Assembly: GCA_013376985.1 (NCBI GenBank)
Contig: JACABB010000018.1
Coordinates: 33,459-97,458 of the forward strand
Direction of reading: 5' to 3'
DNA length: 64,000 nt
DNA from: Bacteroidales bacterium
Lineage (GTDB): Bacteria; Bacteroidota; Bacteroidia; Bacteroidales; Tenuifilaceae
Part shown: positions 26,672 to 37,700 of the stretch, one piece after another
Position numbering within the stretch: position 1 is the stretch's first letter
Layout: each line of letters opens with the position of its first letter
Translations under genes and position numbers: made by a program
Notes under the pieces: model-generated
Told to the model about the DNA's origin: nothing
Seen by the model: the letters and a program-made list of their open reading frames with translations, nothing else
The model's database searches: none

Positions 26672-29004
26672 GGTAGCCTATCGAGTAGTATATCAATTGT
26701 TGTTCTCTCGATATTCAATTTCCAACCACCTGATTGTTTGCATAGTAAACCTTCTCTTTGGAGAAAAGTAACCCTAAGCGTTTGTATTGATGTGTTTTTT
26801 AAAACTTTCCAATTTTCGATTAGCGATTGCAGGAGCGCATTGCACTCCTCCTTTTCGTTTTCGGAAATGCTAAAACTGAGTGGTATTGGTGCATAGATAT
26901 CAACACCACAGAGTAGTTTGTTGAATAAAAGATCATTCTCAGGGGTTTCTTCCTGCTCGGTTGCTAAATACTGTAAAAAATGAATTGCTCTATAGCCAGC
27001 TTCATCGTTTATAAATTTCTTATCTTTTATTAGATTTAATCTTTCGAAAAACATTACTAAGAATGGCCAAACAAGCACTAAACCTGCATTTTTAATTAGT
27101 TCCGATTCAACTTCAGGTTTTGCAAGAAGAATCAGATTTTTTTTCTTTGTTGTGTCAACTATTTCATCTTGTTGGATGATCTTTTGGGTGGATTTTATCT
27201 CCACGTCATCATCATTTAGTCTGATTTTTGATGTTATTTGTTTTTCATCAACGGATTTTTTAGGCGATATTTTATTGAAATTTTTGTCTTCTATTTTTTG
27301 ATTATTAACATCTACTTTGTCGAAAGTAAAATTGTTTTCAATATTTTGTGTCGATTGCTCTAGGGAGTTAATAATGTTATTAGTACCATCTATATCGTGT
27401 ATTGCCAAATTAATTGACGATTCAATTTTGGTTAATGATTTATTGAGGATATTTATATCGATATTTTTAATGCTTTTCTTTATTGCTGATAGCAGGTTCT
27501 GGGTGTCTGTTTGAGTTATGTTACCATTCGTTAATACTAGCAAGTTCGCAATAATCCAAGTGATAAAATCTTTTTCATCAATTCGTTTGTAGTTTGCCCA
27601 ATCTATTTTATGGGCAGCATAGGCCAAAACTGAATTGAGGATGTGATTTTTGAATGTTGTTTCGGGAATGTTGATAAATGGGTTTTGATGCTGAATTACT
27701 GTAAGTGCTTCAATATGTTCAATAACAGTGTTTGTTTCGGTGGTGAAGAATAGTTGTAATGTTTCATTGAGAATATCAGCAGGAAATTGATGTATGAACC
27801 TTTTTCTTGTTGTTACATCTTTAATGTGTTCAAGTAAGATTCCTCTAAATTTTTCTGGTGATTTTGCTAATAGTTCCTTTACAATTTGTTGTATGGATAA
27901 ATTGTTTTTTTCATAGTTTTCATCGGGAAGCCTTCCTGTTTGAATGAAGTGTGAAAAAATATCAAGATACAATTTCTCACTGGACTTATGATTAGCGATT
28001 TTTTTATTATCTGAATTATTTATTATTTCAGGAGATACGCTGTTATCTAGTAAACTTATAATATTTAATTTCAGTTCTACTAAATCGTTGTTATAATAAT
28101 TGGCTAGCTCTTTATCAATGCTTTCGGAAATTGATTTGAGTAAACTATTTGATTCTTTTATGGATGTTGCTTTGGTGTCGGAAATTTGATTTAATTGTTC
28201 GATAAAAAGATTTAAGAATTCACTAATAATTCTGGAATTTGCATTTGATGTATTTTCGTTAGCAATTGAATACTCCAAAATAGAATCTAATAATATTATT
28301 TTAAACGTTTTTTCTGAAATATTTGTGAATGGGTAATGGCTCTGTAGCGTTATTAGTTTTTCATAAAACTCAATTAATGGTTTAGCAATGAATGGAAATA
28401 GTATTTGTGCCGTTTTTATAATAGTTTTTTCTGAAAATTGATAGATAAATCGTTTCCTACCATTATGATCTTGCAAAGCGGTTGATAGTAGTCTTTTTAA
28501 TTCGAATGGCGATTTCTCAAGTAACTCCTCTACTACTTTTTGAATTGAAAATTGTTGAGTTTTACTAACCCACCAAGGGAGTATTCCTGTAAGTAGGAAA
28601 TGATTTAGTATTTCTATTTGATTCTCCGTTTCGGTCTTAATCTGAAGGTAATTCCTATCCTGTTCCGAATAGCGTTTATCATCTTTACTCTCATTAGTCC
28701 AAATGTTATTTATTTTACTTTTGTGTAGCTGAGCGATGATAATTTCTTCGAGTAGTTTTTCAACTTTCTGCGGGAAATTGCTATTTAGTTTATCAATGCT
28801 AATTCCACCAATGTCAATTTCTAGTTTATCAATTTTAATTATTTCATTTTTACTGGAGTATTTATCGATAATTCTTTCAATAACAGGAGGTATATGATTC
28901 CAGTAGGCTCTGCTGAAAGCATCTTGTATTAGATGGGCATCTTTTTTGTCATTTAGCCTTATCTCTAATACCTGTTTATTGATTATGTGTTTTTGATCAC
29001 TCAC
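26611..29004 (-). CDS. Tape-measure protein (Pvc14/Afp14-like, CIS_TMP)
   Basis: About 797 residues from the GTG at 29004; a TTG at 29010 is the alternative, and no ATG is near. It shows the contractile-injection-system tape-measure pattern. The N-terminal dimerised DIGGISIDKLNSNFP region is followed by two copies of a module (ILPWW/RLPDE...FELKRLL/KFRGILL...RKRFI.QF), a disordered middle, and the conserved C-terminus (AGLVLVWPFLVMFFERL, RAIHFLQYLATEQ, WGISMIRLPWSNKMIYVEW). It sets the length of the tube and lies inside it before cargo. It is encoded between the fibre-side genes and the ATPase, as in PVC operons. Confidence 0.93.
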   Translation of the reverse strand: MSDQKHIINKQVLEIRLNDKKDAHLIQDAFSRAYWNHIPPVIERIIDKYSSKNEIIKIDKLEIDIGGISIDKLNSNFPQKVEKLLEEIIIAQLHKSKINNIWTNESKDDKRYSEQDRNYLQIKTETENQIEILNHFLLTGILPWWVSKTQQFSIQKVVEELLEKSPFELKRLLSTALQDHNGRKRFIYQFSEKTIIKTAQILFPFIAKPLIEFYEKLITLQSHYPFTNISEKTFKIILLDSILEYSIANENTSNANSRIISEFLNLFIEQLNQISDTKATSIKESNSLLKSISESIDKELANYYNNDLVELKLNIISLLDNSVSPEIINNSDNKKIANHKSSEKLYLDIFSHFIQTGRLPDENYEKNNLSIQQIVKELLAKSPEKFRGILLEHIKDVTTRKRFIHQFPADILNETLQLFFTTETNTVIEHIEALTVIQHQNPFINIPETTFKNHILNSVLAYAAHKIDWANYKRIDEKDFITWIIANLLVLTNGNITQTDTQNLLSAIKKSIKNIDINILNKSLTKIESSINLAIHDIDGTNNIINSLEQSTQNIENNFTFDKVDVNNQKIEDKNFNKISPKKSVDEKQITSKIRLNDDDVEIKSTQKIIQQDEIVDTTKKKNLILLAKPEVESELIKNAGLVLVWPFLVMFFERLNLIKDKKFINDEAGYRAIHFLQYLATEQEETPENDLLFNKLLCGVDIYAPIPLSFSISENEKEECNALLQSLIENWKVLKNTSIQTLRVTFLQREGLLCKQSGGWKLNIERTTIDILLDRLPWGISMIRLPWSNKMIYVEW

Positions 29005-29022
29005 CAGCAAAAATTAATATTA

Positions 29023-29736
29023 TCATTTTAATTTTATCTCTGCAATTCGTTTTTTAAACTCTGCGTATTCACTCTTTATTTTATCAATTTCGTTTTTCAT
29101 GTTTTTATAGGCAATTGCTCTCTCATCCTTTTCTGAACCACTTTCAGCCATCCAGTCGATGTAATCTTTTGTAATTTTCATTTCGTTTCCATGGCTATAC
29201 TTTGCAGCAATCTTTTGTTCGATTTCTCCGTTTATCATTAGGATTGCTTTCTCACATTGTTTTTTGGTTTTAAGCAATTTTTTATCAACGATCTCTTTTA
29301 TTGAATGTTTTTTTATTTCATCTCCAGCAACATATTCAAAGGGTTCATCAATTTTTATAATACCTTCTTTCACTTGGTCTATCAATGATTTTTCGACTAT
29401 TTCATTTTTCTCTAATTTTTGATTGGGTTGTAATTTTAGAAGACCCTCTTTGACAAGTTCAGAAACAGTTTTGTCAACAATTTTATTGGTTACAATTTTC
29501 TGATGTGGTTCTAGTTTTACCGCACCTCTTTGAACCAAATCTTGAAGTGTTAGTTCGATTATCTCTCCTTTCTTGTTAATATCAAAATATTCTGGTAGTA
29601 ATCCATCCGTTTTTCCGATTTCCATTTTTTTGGAATCGAACTTAAAAAAGACCTCCTTATCGCCTAGATTTTGAATAAGCGGTGCAGGATTGATATGGAT
29701 TATTTTTTTTGTTTTTATATCTCGTACTATATACAT
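29023..29736 (-). CDS. Repeat protein between fibre and tape measure
   Basis: 237 residues, not recognised as a family. Residues about 55-165 contain four ~27-residue repeats of the type L.DLV..G.IKL.P.QKI..NEIV.K (for example ELVKEGLLKLQPNQKLEKNE). A charged helical region with a likely coiled coil (KNMKNEIDKIKSEYAEFKKR) follows. The N-terminal ~50 residues (IIHINPAPLIQNLGDKEVFF) look like a small beta domain. It is placed between the collar fibre and the tape measure on the same strand with short spacers, so it is probably part of the particle, perhaps a fibre adaptor or assembly chaperone; this is inference from position. Confidence 0.8.
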   Translation of the reverse strand: MYIVRDIKTKKIIHINPAPLIQNLGDKEVFFKFDSKKMEIGKTDGLLPEYFDINKKGEIIELTLQDLVQRGAVKLEPHQKIVTNKIVDKTVSELVKEGLLKLQPNQKLEKNEIVEKSLIDQVKEGIIKIDEPFEYVAGDEIKKHSIKEIVDKKLLKTKKQCEKAILMINGEIEQKIAAKYSHGNEMKITKDYIDWMAESGSEKDERAIAYKNMKNEIDKIKSEYAEFKKRIAEIKLK

Positions 29737-29750
29737 GGCTTTAACTTTTT

Positions 29751-32700
29751 TTAGAATTTAATACAATACAATACTGCAACATTATCGGGTCGTGTTTCAT
29801 TTCCATATCGAGGAGTTCCTTGATCCAATGTGGAAGGGTAACTAATGGTTAAAGCATGAGTGTGATTGCCTGAATTTGCTGAATTAGGCGTTGGAGTACG
29901 ATTATATCCTGGCCAAGTTATGCCTAAACCACTTCCACCACCCAATGGGGTACCGTAAGCTCCACCAGTATCTTTAAGTATATTAGGTAATGGATGATAA
30001 TGATCGCCATTCGTTGATATACTTCCTTGATGACTATGCGATTGTATTTGATCCAATTGCCTTGAGCCTAAAACCCTTCCTTTATCTATTCCTTTGTTAA
30101 TATCCCAACCTCTTAGGAATTCGCCTCTTAAATCAGGGACATTAAAAGTATTTCTAGCATCTCCTGCTCCATATAATGTTTTTATTCTGTCAAATAACCG
30201 ACTATACTCAAGCCTATTGTACTGCATTCCATCGCAAATAAGCCAACCGTGTTGCTTTAACCAGTCAGGAGTTTCTACTGTAGCACCATATGAAGTTAAC
30301 AGTTTTGCAATATCAGTAGCCTCTGCCAAAGTGATTCTTTTTTTAATTGTTGCAGGGAGAGATGTTACAAGAACCTTTACTTCTTCAGGTTTTAACCCTG
30401 TTATTGATATTAAGACTTCAACTACTTTTGAAGCATCTCTGCCAAGTGATGTTAATACCACATCATAGTTGTTAGTGGGATCATATGCAAATGCCATAAC
30501 AGTTCCGGCCATTACCTCGCTGAAGTAATCTTTGTATTCTTCGCTTTGTTTTAGGGAATTGATAAGATATACATTCCCTCTTAATGTTTCGCTACCTGAT
30601 TTAATGAGAACATAGGTAAACCGTATTACGTTTTGTGAACTGTAGTTGATGCCTGTTTCAAATATTATGGAGTCTTTGTTAGGAGTAATTTTTCCAATTT
30701 CTTCGTTAATGCTAATTAATTCATCACTAACTTGATAACCTGTTCTAGATGTATATTCTATCGGTATTGTAGTCTTTCCTAATGAAGTGATTTGGTGTAT
30801 AGTGTCTGGAATTATTATATCCTCTAAACCATTTATCAGATGGATAATTCCTTTAATTGTGGGTCCATTATTGTTGAGGTAGTATGTTAGTTTTAGAGTT
30901 TTTAAACTTACAAAGTTTAAGTTTGGGGTAAATGTGATTGTGTCTTCATTGTAAGTGCATGCACCTCCCGAAGTATCTGATAAATCTACTTTATTAATAG
31001 CTAAAGAGTTTTGTTTAGCGTAGTCTATTAGGATGCTATTGCTCCCCCTAATCGTTACTTTATAAACTATATCAGTTACGGGATATTCTTCTAAACCATT
31101 TATAAGGTGAATTGTACCCTTTATTATGAAGAGGTTATTGGGATTTTTAACATGGTATACCATTGTAACCAAGTTCAAGGTGTTAAAACTACTACTTGGC
31201 TTAAAGGTGATACGACGGTTAACGTTATCAATTGTGTAACTACCAGCACTGTCAGGTGAAATTTCTATTCCTTCAATAGTGTAACCATATTGCTGAGCAT
31301 AATTAATGGGTATGATATTATCAACCACATTTGTTATACGATATACAATATCGGGTATTGAATACTCTTCTAGTCGATTAATAAGATGAATTGTTCCCCT
31401 GACTGAAGGTGTATGCGTATTCATGTTTTTGAGAACGTAGTTAAATCGTATCGAATTTTGAGTCGAAAAACCTACTCCAGGGGTAAAAATGATTGCTTGT
31501 TTTGCCGCATCTGGTGTGTATGTGCCAATATTTGCAGGTAAATTTTCAATATTAATAATTTGTAGGTTGTTTGATATTGCGTAATCTATTGTTATTGTAT
31601 TTGAGTTTGGTTTTGTAATCATATATACTGTATCGGGAATTGAGTATTCATCCAAGCCGCTTATTAGATGCACAATACCTTTTATGGCTTCGTTTTTTGC
31701 ATTCAAAAGAATATAGTTAAAACTTAATGTCTTACTATTTGTAAACGAATCTCCAGGAGTGAAGATAAATCCTGGTTTTTGAGTGTCTAAAATCAATGTA
31801 CCCATTGTAGTGGGGATAGGAGGTGGGAGTGTAGGTAAAGGGTTGATACTCCAACCTCTGGACAATACAATTGGAATGCTATTTTGATTTGGACTTGTTA
31901 CAAGGAAAACGATATCGGGTACAGTTAAATCAAATTTTGTGACAAAAACGGTCACTGTTGCTTCGGATGTCTCAACTCTAGCATCATCCTTAAGCTGGTA
32001 TTTGAAACTATCCTTACCTGCATTGTTGGGTATAAATTTGATAACCTTTTTCCCAGTACCATCATCTATAATTGAAACTTGTCCTCCAAGTAGTGAATTC
32101 GGTGAGGGTAGATATAATTGAGTAGTATCGTATTTGATATCATTTTTTAGAACGTCAATTGTTATTTGGTCATGCTGAGTAACAATCTCAATGTCATCAA
32201 ATGCTTGGATACTCGGGTAGTACTTATTGTGAATTAGTACTTTTACATTCGCACTGGGTAAAGTTACTACTTGAGTATCCGCAGGTACAGCAAAATATCC
32301 TTTTTTCTTTTTAGCAATTATAGGCTGTTCAACTTCAGTTGCTTTTACAATTTTTCTATCTAAGGTATAAGCGAAAGTGTCTATACCAGTAAAAGTATCA
32401 TTGCGCTTGTAGGTGATTATTTTACTTTGTGGATCGCATTTTACATATTGATTAGCTGATGATAGAATTAGATCTGCGCCATATAAAATGTAATCATTGT
32501 TTAATGCTTGAATATCAACAGGACAATTGATTTCGCATATAACTCCATCGGGTAATGCAAGGTAAGGTAGTTGGTTGTAATTAATTTCTTCTTCCTCGCA
32601 AGGGATATCGTTGCAATCGCAGCAGCAGAGGTAGGGAAGGGTAAAGTCGGCAAAAACTTTATATTTCTTATCGGTTGCATCAAGTTCGCTGACTAAAACT

Positions 32701-34778
32701 AAGGTACCATCGTTTTTTGCGCCACCCTCGTGGTTCATTCCGGGATTTGCATTAAGGAAATTCGAAAAAACTGATAGATGGTTTTCCTTTAAGTACTTTT
32801 TCCTGTTTTCTAAACGATTGAAGAGTAGATATAACTCTTTATAAACACCAAATTCCAAAACCTTTTGAATAAATGATAGGCTTGAATTGATTTGGATTAT
32901 ACTTTTTTGAAAATCTTCTTTTGAAGTTACATTTATAAGCTCATGTATTAACCTTTCTTGGTAGTGTAGGATATTGAGTTTATACACTTGTAATAATTCG
33001 AGCAATATGCAGTAGTTCTTGAAGAAATCTTGAAAAATGAAGTCATTAATTTTCTCAGGAAGGTATTTTATAGTATTGTCAATATATTGTTGTGTAACAG
33101 TAATATCGATTGTGTTGAATTTTAATTGTAAAGAATAGCTTGCAATTTCTTTAATATCATTGAGGAGTTTCTGGAAAATATCTAGATAAGCAAGTCGAGC
33201 ATTGAAATATAAAACCTCCAAATCGCACCATAAGCAAGGATCTAATATCAATTCATTTGCCGAAGGGTTAAGCTGTAGGCTTACTATTTTAAACGAGAGG
33301 TTAAAATCCTTTTTTTGTTGCTCTAAAGTTGACTTAACACTTTCCACATCTTTTCCTAATAGCCCTTCGATTCTGAGAAAGGAGTATTTATCGATATCAT
33401 ATTTTAAAGTACTTTTGACCTCCAGAGGGTATGGACTTTTTTTATGATGATACGATAAAATGTAATCGGATAGTTTTCGTTTTTCTATATCGAAGTTCCA
33501 ATAGTCTATTAGAGGGATGTCTTTATTGTCTGGATAGTAATAGAACGGAATAGACCGATCGCTAAGTTTTGATAGTTTTTCATGGCTTGGAACTATGAAT
33601 AAGTCCTTAATTTTATTATCGGACTTTGAAATGTATTCAAGATCAAAGCTAATAATCATTGACACTATGCGTTGGTGTAGCGAACGGGCTTTTAGTGTAA
33701 GATATTTTTGAATGGAATATGCTGGAGAATGTATAAATCTGTTTCTATATGGCGTTGAGTTAATATTATAGTCTTTATCGGGTATTGCAAGGCCTAACAT
33801 TAAATGCAACGGAAATCTTTCCATATCAATAAGGCATTCGTTGCACAGCTCAAAGGCGGTATTTTTAAACTCGTCGTATGCAAGGGTGAGATCCTTGATA
33901 AAATCGTAGAAGTATTGAACGCCATATAAATCACCATTCAGATATGTATCCCAATCCAATACTTCGGTATCTATTATTTTTCCATTCCCAAAGTAATCCT
34001 TTGCATATACATCTTTTAGAATAGGGTTATATGTTGTATATGTAAGTTTAATGGCATCTAGCAAATTATTTTTAACCATCTCTACAGCATCTACATACTT
34101 TTTAAGAAGTAATGATTTATCTTTTGCTGCCGCTTCGTCTGGTTTTATGTTAACCCTAGGAATGGTAATTACCGGAAGTTCGAATTTATTGGGAAATGTA
34201 GGGTCGTAGTTATCGATATTAAGTCTTTGTAAGACTTTGTCCATATCTTTTGTGCTAATCAATAGCTTTCGAACGGTAAAGATTCTTGTTTGGCCTATTT
34301 CATCGCAGCTTTTAGCCAAACATGTTTTCAGATCCTGATCGAATATTTCGAGGAATAGGAGAACTACCTTGTCGGCAAGGAACGCTTTGGATAGCTTAAA
34401 CTCATTGGTAGGATCGGTTGATGTTGATAATAGCTCGAACAATTCTACATCCAAAGGGTGGTTCTTATTTGTAATGTCTTCGAATGGCGGATAGGTTATA
34501 TTCGATTTTGTATAATCATATTTCCTATACCATCTAGTGGCGCAATCGCCTTGTTCCAGAAGGAATCCTTCGGATGTTATGCCAACCCCCTTGGTTATGG
34601 TTAAAGCGTTTTCGGTAGTGTCATATTTAATATGAAACCCGCATATAGTGCCTATTCCGATTAGCTGTGACCTTGTAAGCCTATTCTGCTGATCAAGGTA
34701 TTTTACTAGGTTGTTTAACTGGTCGCTGGTTAAAACCTGGTTGTTTTCAAATACTGGATAGCTATCTAAGATATTCAT
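29751..34778 (-). CDS. Giant collar-domain tail fibre (Pvc13 position)
   Basis: 1675 residues. Residues 1-700 are a particle-binding part beginning MNILDSYPVFENNQVLTSDQ. A cysteine cluster (CCCDCNDIPC, about 717-735) follows, then cadherin/Ig-like beta domains (about 740-950). Five ~90-residue repeats (about 951-1410) each begin with PD.VY.IT and end with KGTIHLINGLEE. A segment like the ribosomal L7/L12 C-terminal domain covers about 1437-1500. The last part is a phage tail-collar domain (GWLICDGMQYNRLEY, YGAGDARNTFNVPDLRGEF) with H-x-H metal-type motifs (SHSHQG, GNHTHALT) and an NVAVLYCIKF end. It should recognise target surfaces. Confidence 0.88.
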   Translation of the reverse strand: MNILDSYPVFENNQVLTSDQLNNLVKYLDQQNRLTRSQLIGIGTICGFHIKYDTTENALTITKGVGITSEGFLLEQGDCATRWYRKYDYTKSNITYPPFEDITNKNHPLDVELFELLSTSTDPTNEFKLSKAFLADKVVLLFLEIFDQDLKTCLAKSCDEIGQTRIFTVRKLLISTKDMDKVLQRLNIDNYDPTFPNKFELPVITIPRVNIKPDEAAAKDKSLLLKKYVDAVEMVKNNLLDAIKLTYTTYNPILKDVYAKDYFGNGKIIDTEVLDWDTYLNGDLYGVQYFYDFIKDLTLAYDEFKNTAFELCNECLIDMERFPLHLMLGLAIPDKDYNINSTPYRNRFIHSPAYSIQKYLTLKARSLHQRIVSMIISFDLEYISKSDNKIKDLFIVPSHEKLSKLSDRSIPFYYYPDNKDIPLIDYWNFDIEKRKLSDYILSYHHKKSPYPLEVKSTLKYDIDKYSFLRIEGLLGKDVESVKSTLEQQKKDFNLSFKIVSLQLNPSANELILDPCLWCDLEVLYFNARLAYLDIFQKLLNDIKEIASYSLQLKFNTIDITVTQQYIDNTIKYLPEKINDFIFQDFFKNYCILLELLQVYKLNILHYQERLIHELINVTSKEDFQKSIIQINSSLSFIQKVLEFGVYKELYLLFNRLENRKKYLKENHLSVFSNFLNANPGMNHEGGAKNDGTLVLVSELDATDKKYKVFADFTLPYLCCCDCNDIPCEEEEINYNQLPYLALPDGVICEINCPVDIQALNNDYILYGADLILSSANQYVKCDPQSKIITYKRNDTFTGIDTFAYTLDRKIVKATEVEQPIIAKKKKGYFAVPADTQVVTLPSANVKVLIHNKYYPSIQAFDDIEIVTQHDQITIDVLKNDIKYDTTQLYLPSPNSLLGGQVSIIDDGTGKKVIKFIPNNAGKDSFKYQLKDDARVETSEATVTVFVTKFDLTVPDIVFLVTSPNQNSIPIVLSRGWSINPLPTLPPPIPTTMGTLILDTQKPGFIFTPGDSFTNSKTLSFNYILLNAKNEAIKGIVHLISGLDEYSIPDTVYMITKPNSNTITIDYAISNNLQIINIENLPANIGTYTPDAAKQAIIFTPGVGFSTQNSIRFNYVLKNMNTHTPSVRGTIHLINRLEEYSIPDIVYRITNVVDNIIPINYAQQYGYTIEGIEISPDSAGSYTIDNVNRRITFKPSSSFNTLNLVTMVYHVKNPNNLFIIKGTIHLINGLEEYPVTDIVYKVTIRGSNSILIDYAKQNSLAINKVDLSDTSGGACTYNEDTITFTPNLNFVSLKTLKLTYYLNNNGPTIKGIIHLINGLEDIIIPDTIHQITSLGKTTIPIEYTSRTGYQVSDELISINEEIGKITPNKDSIIFETGINYSSQNVIRFTYVLIKSGSETLRGNVYLINSLKQSEEYKDYFSEVMAGTVMAFAYDPTNNYDVVLTSLGRDASKVVEVLISITGLKPEEVKVLVTSLPATIKKRITLAEATDIAKLLTSYGATVETPDWLKQHGWLICDGMQYNRLEYSRLFDRIKTLYGAGDARNTFNVPDLRGEFLRGWDINKGIDKGRVLGSRQLDQIQSHSHQGSISTNGDHYHPLPNILKDTGGAYGTPLGGGSGLGITWPGYNRTPTPNSANSGNHTHALTISYPSTLDQGTPRYGNETRPDNVAVLYCIKF

Positions 34779-34789
34779 TTTTTTAAGGT

Positions 34790-37700
34790 TTAAGCGTTAC
34801 CAATCATTGTATTATTAAGTATAATAGTGTTTTGCAAAGTCTCATGTTCCTCGGGATCGTAGAGTGTTCCTACCGGGTAAACATTTCTTAGCTGGTATAA
34901 TGCTTCAATTAGCTCTTTTAGTGAGTTGCTAATTGCAATCTCATCTGCAATCTTTTTGGAGTTTTCAACTATCCAACGTTTGTATTTTTCCTCCAGAATT
35001 TGCATGTGATTGTTATTCACCCAGCATATTCTTAGGAAGATATGAGCTGGTGCTTCCATACGTAGCGTTTTTTCAAACATTTTTCGGAAGTCGTTGTTAC
35101 TGAATCGCTCAGGCCAATATGGAAGTATAACCGAAGCAATGCACGTGTATGGATCTTTTATTTGAGTTGAACAATCGTTATCAAGGATTACGGGCATAAG
35201 CGTATCGCTGACAAGCATAATTTTATTCGATTCAGCTTTAGCAACATAGTAGAACCCATCATTGATGTTGCTAGATGAATCTTTAATTTCAATCTTATCG
35301 GATACTTTTGGGTAGAAACCATCTTTTCTTGGCGATAGTACTAAAAATCCTTCCTTATCGATGCTATCAATATGTACATTTACTGGATATGATAATGTTC
35401 CATTTACATCCGTATCGCTGATGTTAGCAAAAGTTTTTTCGGATATTTTAAACTCTGAAGTGTTCTCTGATTTATGATTTATTGCTGATTCTATAACTAT
35501 TTTTGAATTAATCTGATCTGTTTTATATCTATAATTTGTAGTGGTATCGGTTTTATTTCCAGTTTTGAATTCAATAGTATGGTCACCTTCGACAAAAATT
35601 TTATTGGATGACGATTTTACCTCAACTACGGGTGCTTCGATGCTATAGTATAAATCACCAAAGTTCTTTATGTCAACCTGTATTGTTCTAAGTTTTGGCC
35701 TAAGCAAGGGATGTTCAATTACATGAAAACCCTCCCTGTTAACGAATCTGCTCTTTATGAAACTAATTGTGCTATTTCTGGTTTCTTCATTATCCCATCC
35801 AGCTATGGTAAATGAAAGGTTTGATTCAGAAAATGATTTTATTCCATCGATATTGGCCAGTAACCCTAGAATTTTTTGTTGAACGTCCACTTTTTCCGTA
35901 AGCAAATCGGATGCTTTAACAGCCACTTCTCCGCTTACAATTAAATTCTCAGCAGCAAAATCAAAAGGTTTAGAATATAATTCAAAACTGTAAGTCTGGT
36001 ATTCATCAAGTATTTCACCTAATTTATTAAAAACCAGATAATTTTCGAATGGACAAGTTATGTTGTTGCGACTGGATTCCAGATTATTGAAGAATTCATT
36101 GTTAAGTATTTTAACTAGCTCATCAATATCGTTTTCTGCATCTTCTTGGGAAGTGTAATAGTTGGGTTCACTTGTACCAATTATTCTGGTTTTGTTTTCA
36201 TTATCGATGCAATCAATGTGGAAATAGTAATTAGATCCATCAGTTGAAAAAGTAAAGTTTTCTTTAAAGATTCCTTTGACTATAATAACTTCAAGATCCT
36301 TCTTTAAATCTTCAATCGATTCGTAATCAGAGTTGTTGAGTAGGGTTTTAGTTCCGTTAGTTATTTCAAATTTATTCTCGGTTATTTTAAAATTATCTCT
36401 GAAATTTAATAGATCAGTGCTTTGGGGGGGTATTCCCATTAGCAAGGAGACTCTTTTTTCTAATCCCGAAACATTATCGATATGCCATACATTATCTGGA
36501 TGTTTATAGTTAAAGGCTTTTCCCCTATTTGAACTAATTTCGGGATAAGAGTTGATGAACACTAGCTTATCGTCAATAAGATCGGTTGATTTACTTGTGT
36601 CGGAATGCCAATACTTTGATAGCGCATAGTCCGAGAATTGTTCTGAAAAACGGGCTAAAAGGTGATCGAGGAATTTGTTTCTCCTAACCGAAAAAGTTGA
36701 TTGATCCTCGGTTATGGCATAAAGTTTTTCAATGTGGTTACTCTTATCTGCATATAATGCATCAACATCGGGTACTATATCGAATAGTGGTTGAGTGTAG
36801 TAAGTACGACCAATTTTGTATCTACCATTTTCATCTTTCTCGGCATTCATCGAGAAAAGGTCTTTAACATGGGATAGCTGAGATAGATAGCTGGCAAGGA
36901 GTTGATCAAAAAACATAAGGTAACCCTTAAGCTGTTTTACTTGAGCTTCTCTTTTGTTTTTTGATGAAGTGGATACTCTTGATTGATTGGGTATTCCTTC
37001 CCTTCCAATTCCATAAATTAGAGGAAACTCTTCCTGAATACTGGCATATTCTTCAATGTTCTTGTAGTCACCGCATGGAATATTGATATCAAGTTTTGGA
37101 GAAATAAGTTTACTATCCCTTTCGCTTGAATTTAAGTCTTTTAGTAAATCCTCAACTTCTTCCGAATTTGCTTTGAATGGTATATTATCCTTAAAGAACC
37201 TGAATTTACAAAGTTCGATGCTTAACCTTGGAACATAGTTCTGCTCCATAGCTAGTTTCAGGCACCATTTTACATTTTTTGATAGGATTTTTCCATCCTC
37301 GTTGTCCTGGGGAACATTTGCTATTTGAATATCTTTAACAGCTGCAACCCCAGGAATATCCATAATAATTTGTATTAAGTCGGATACATGGATTACATCT
37401 TTTCGGTTGGCATTTTCAAGTTCCTCATCATATATAAAACCATGTTCTAGGGGAGGTCCCTCAAAAATTGTGTCTATGGTTAAACAATCACCAGCATTTT
37501 TATAGGTTACAGATACAATGCCACCATCTACAAGTATTTCAGATGGAATATCTTCATTAACTTTAATATCAGTATAATTTGAATTGTAAGAATTAATGGA
37601 AACTGAAGCAACGGTGTAATCGCCATTATTACTAACGGCATTCTTTACTGTTATTGTAGAACTTTTTGATAGTATTTCAGTTATGTCCTTGTAAACGGTG

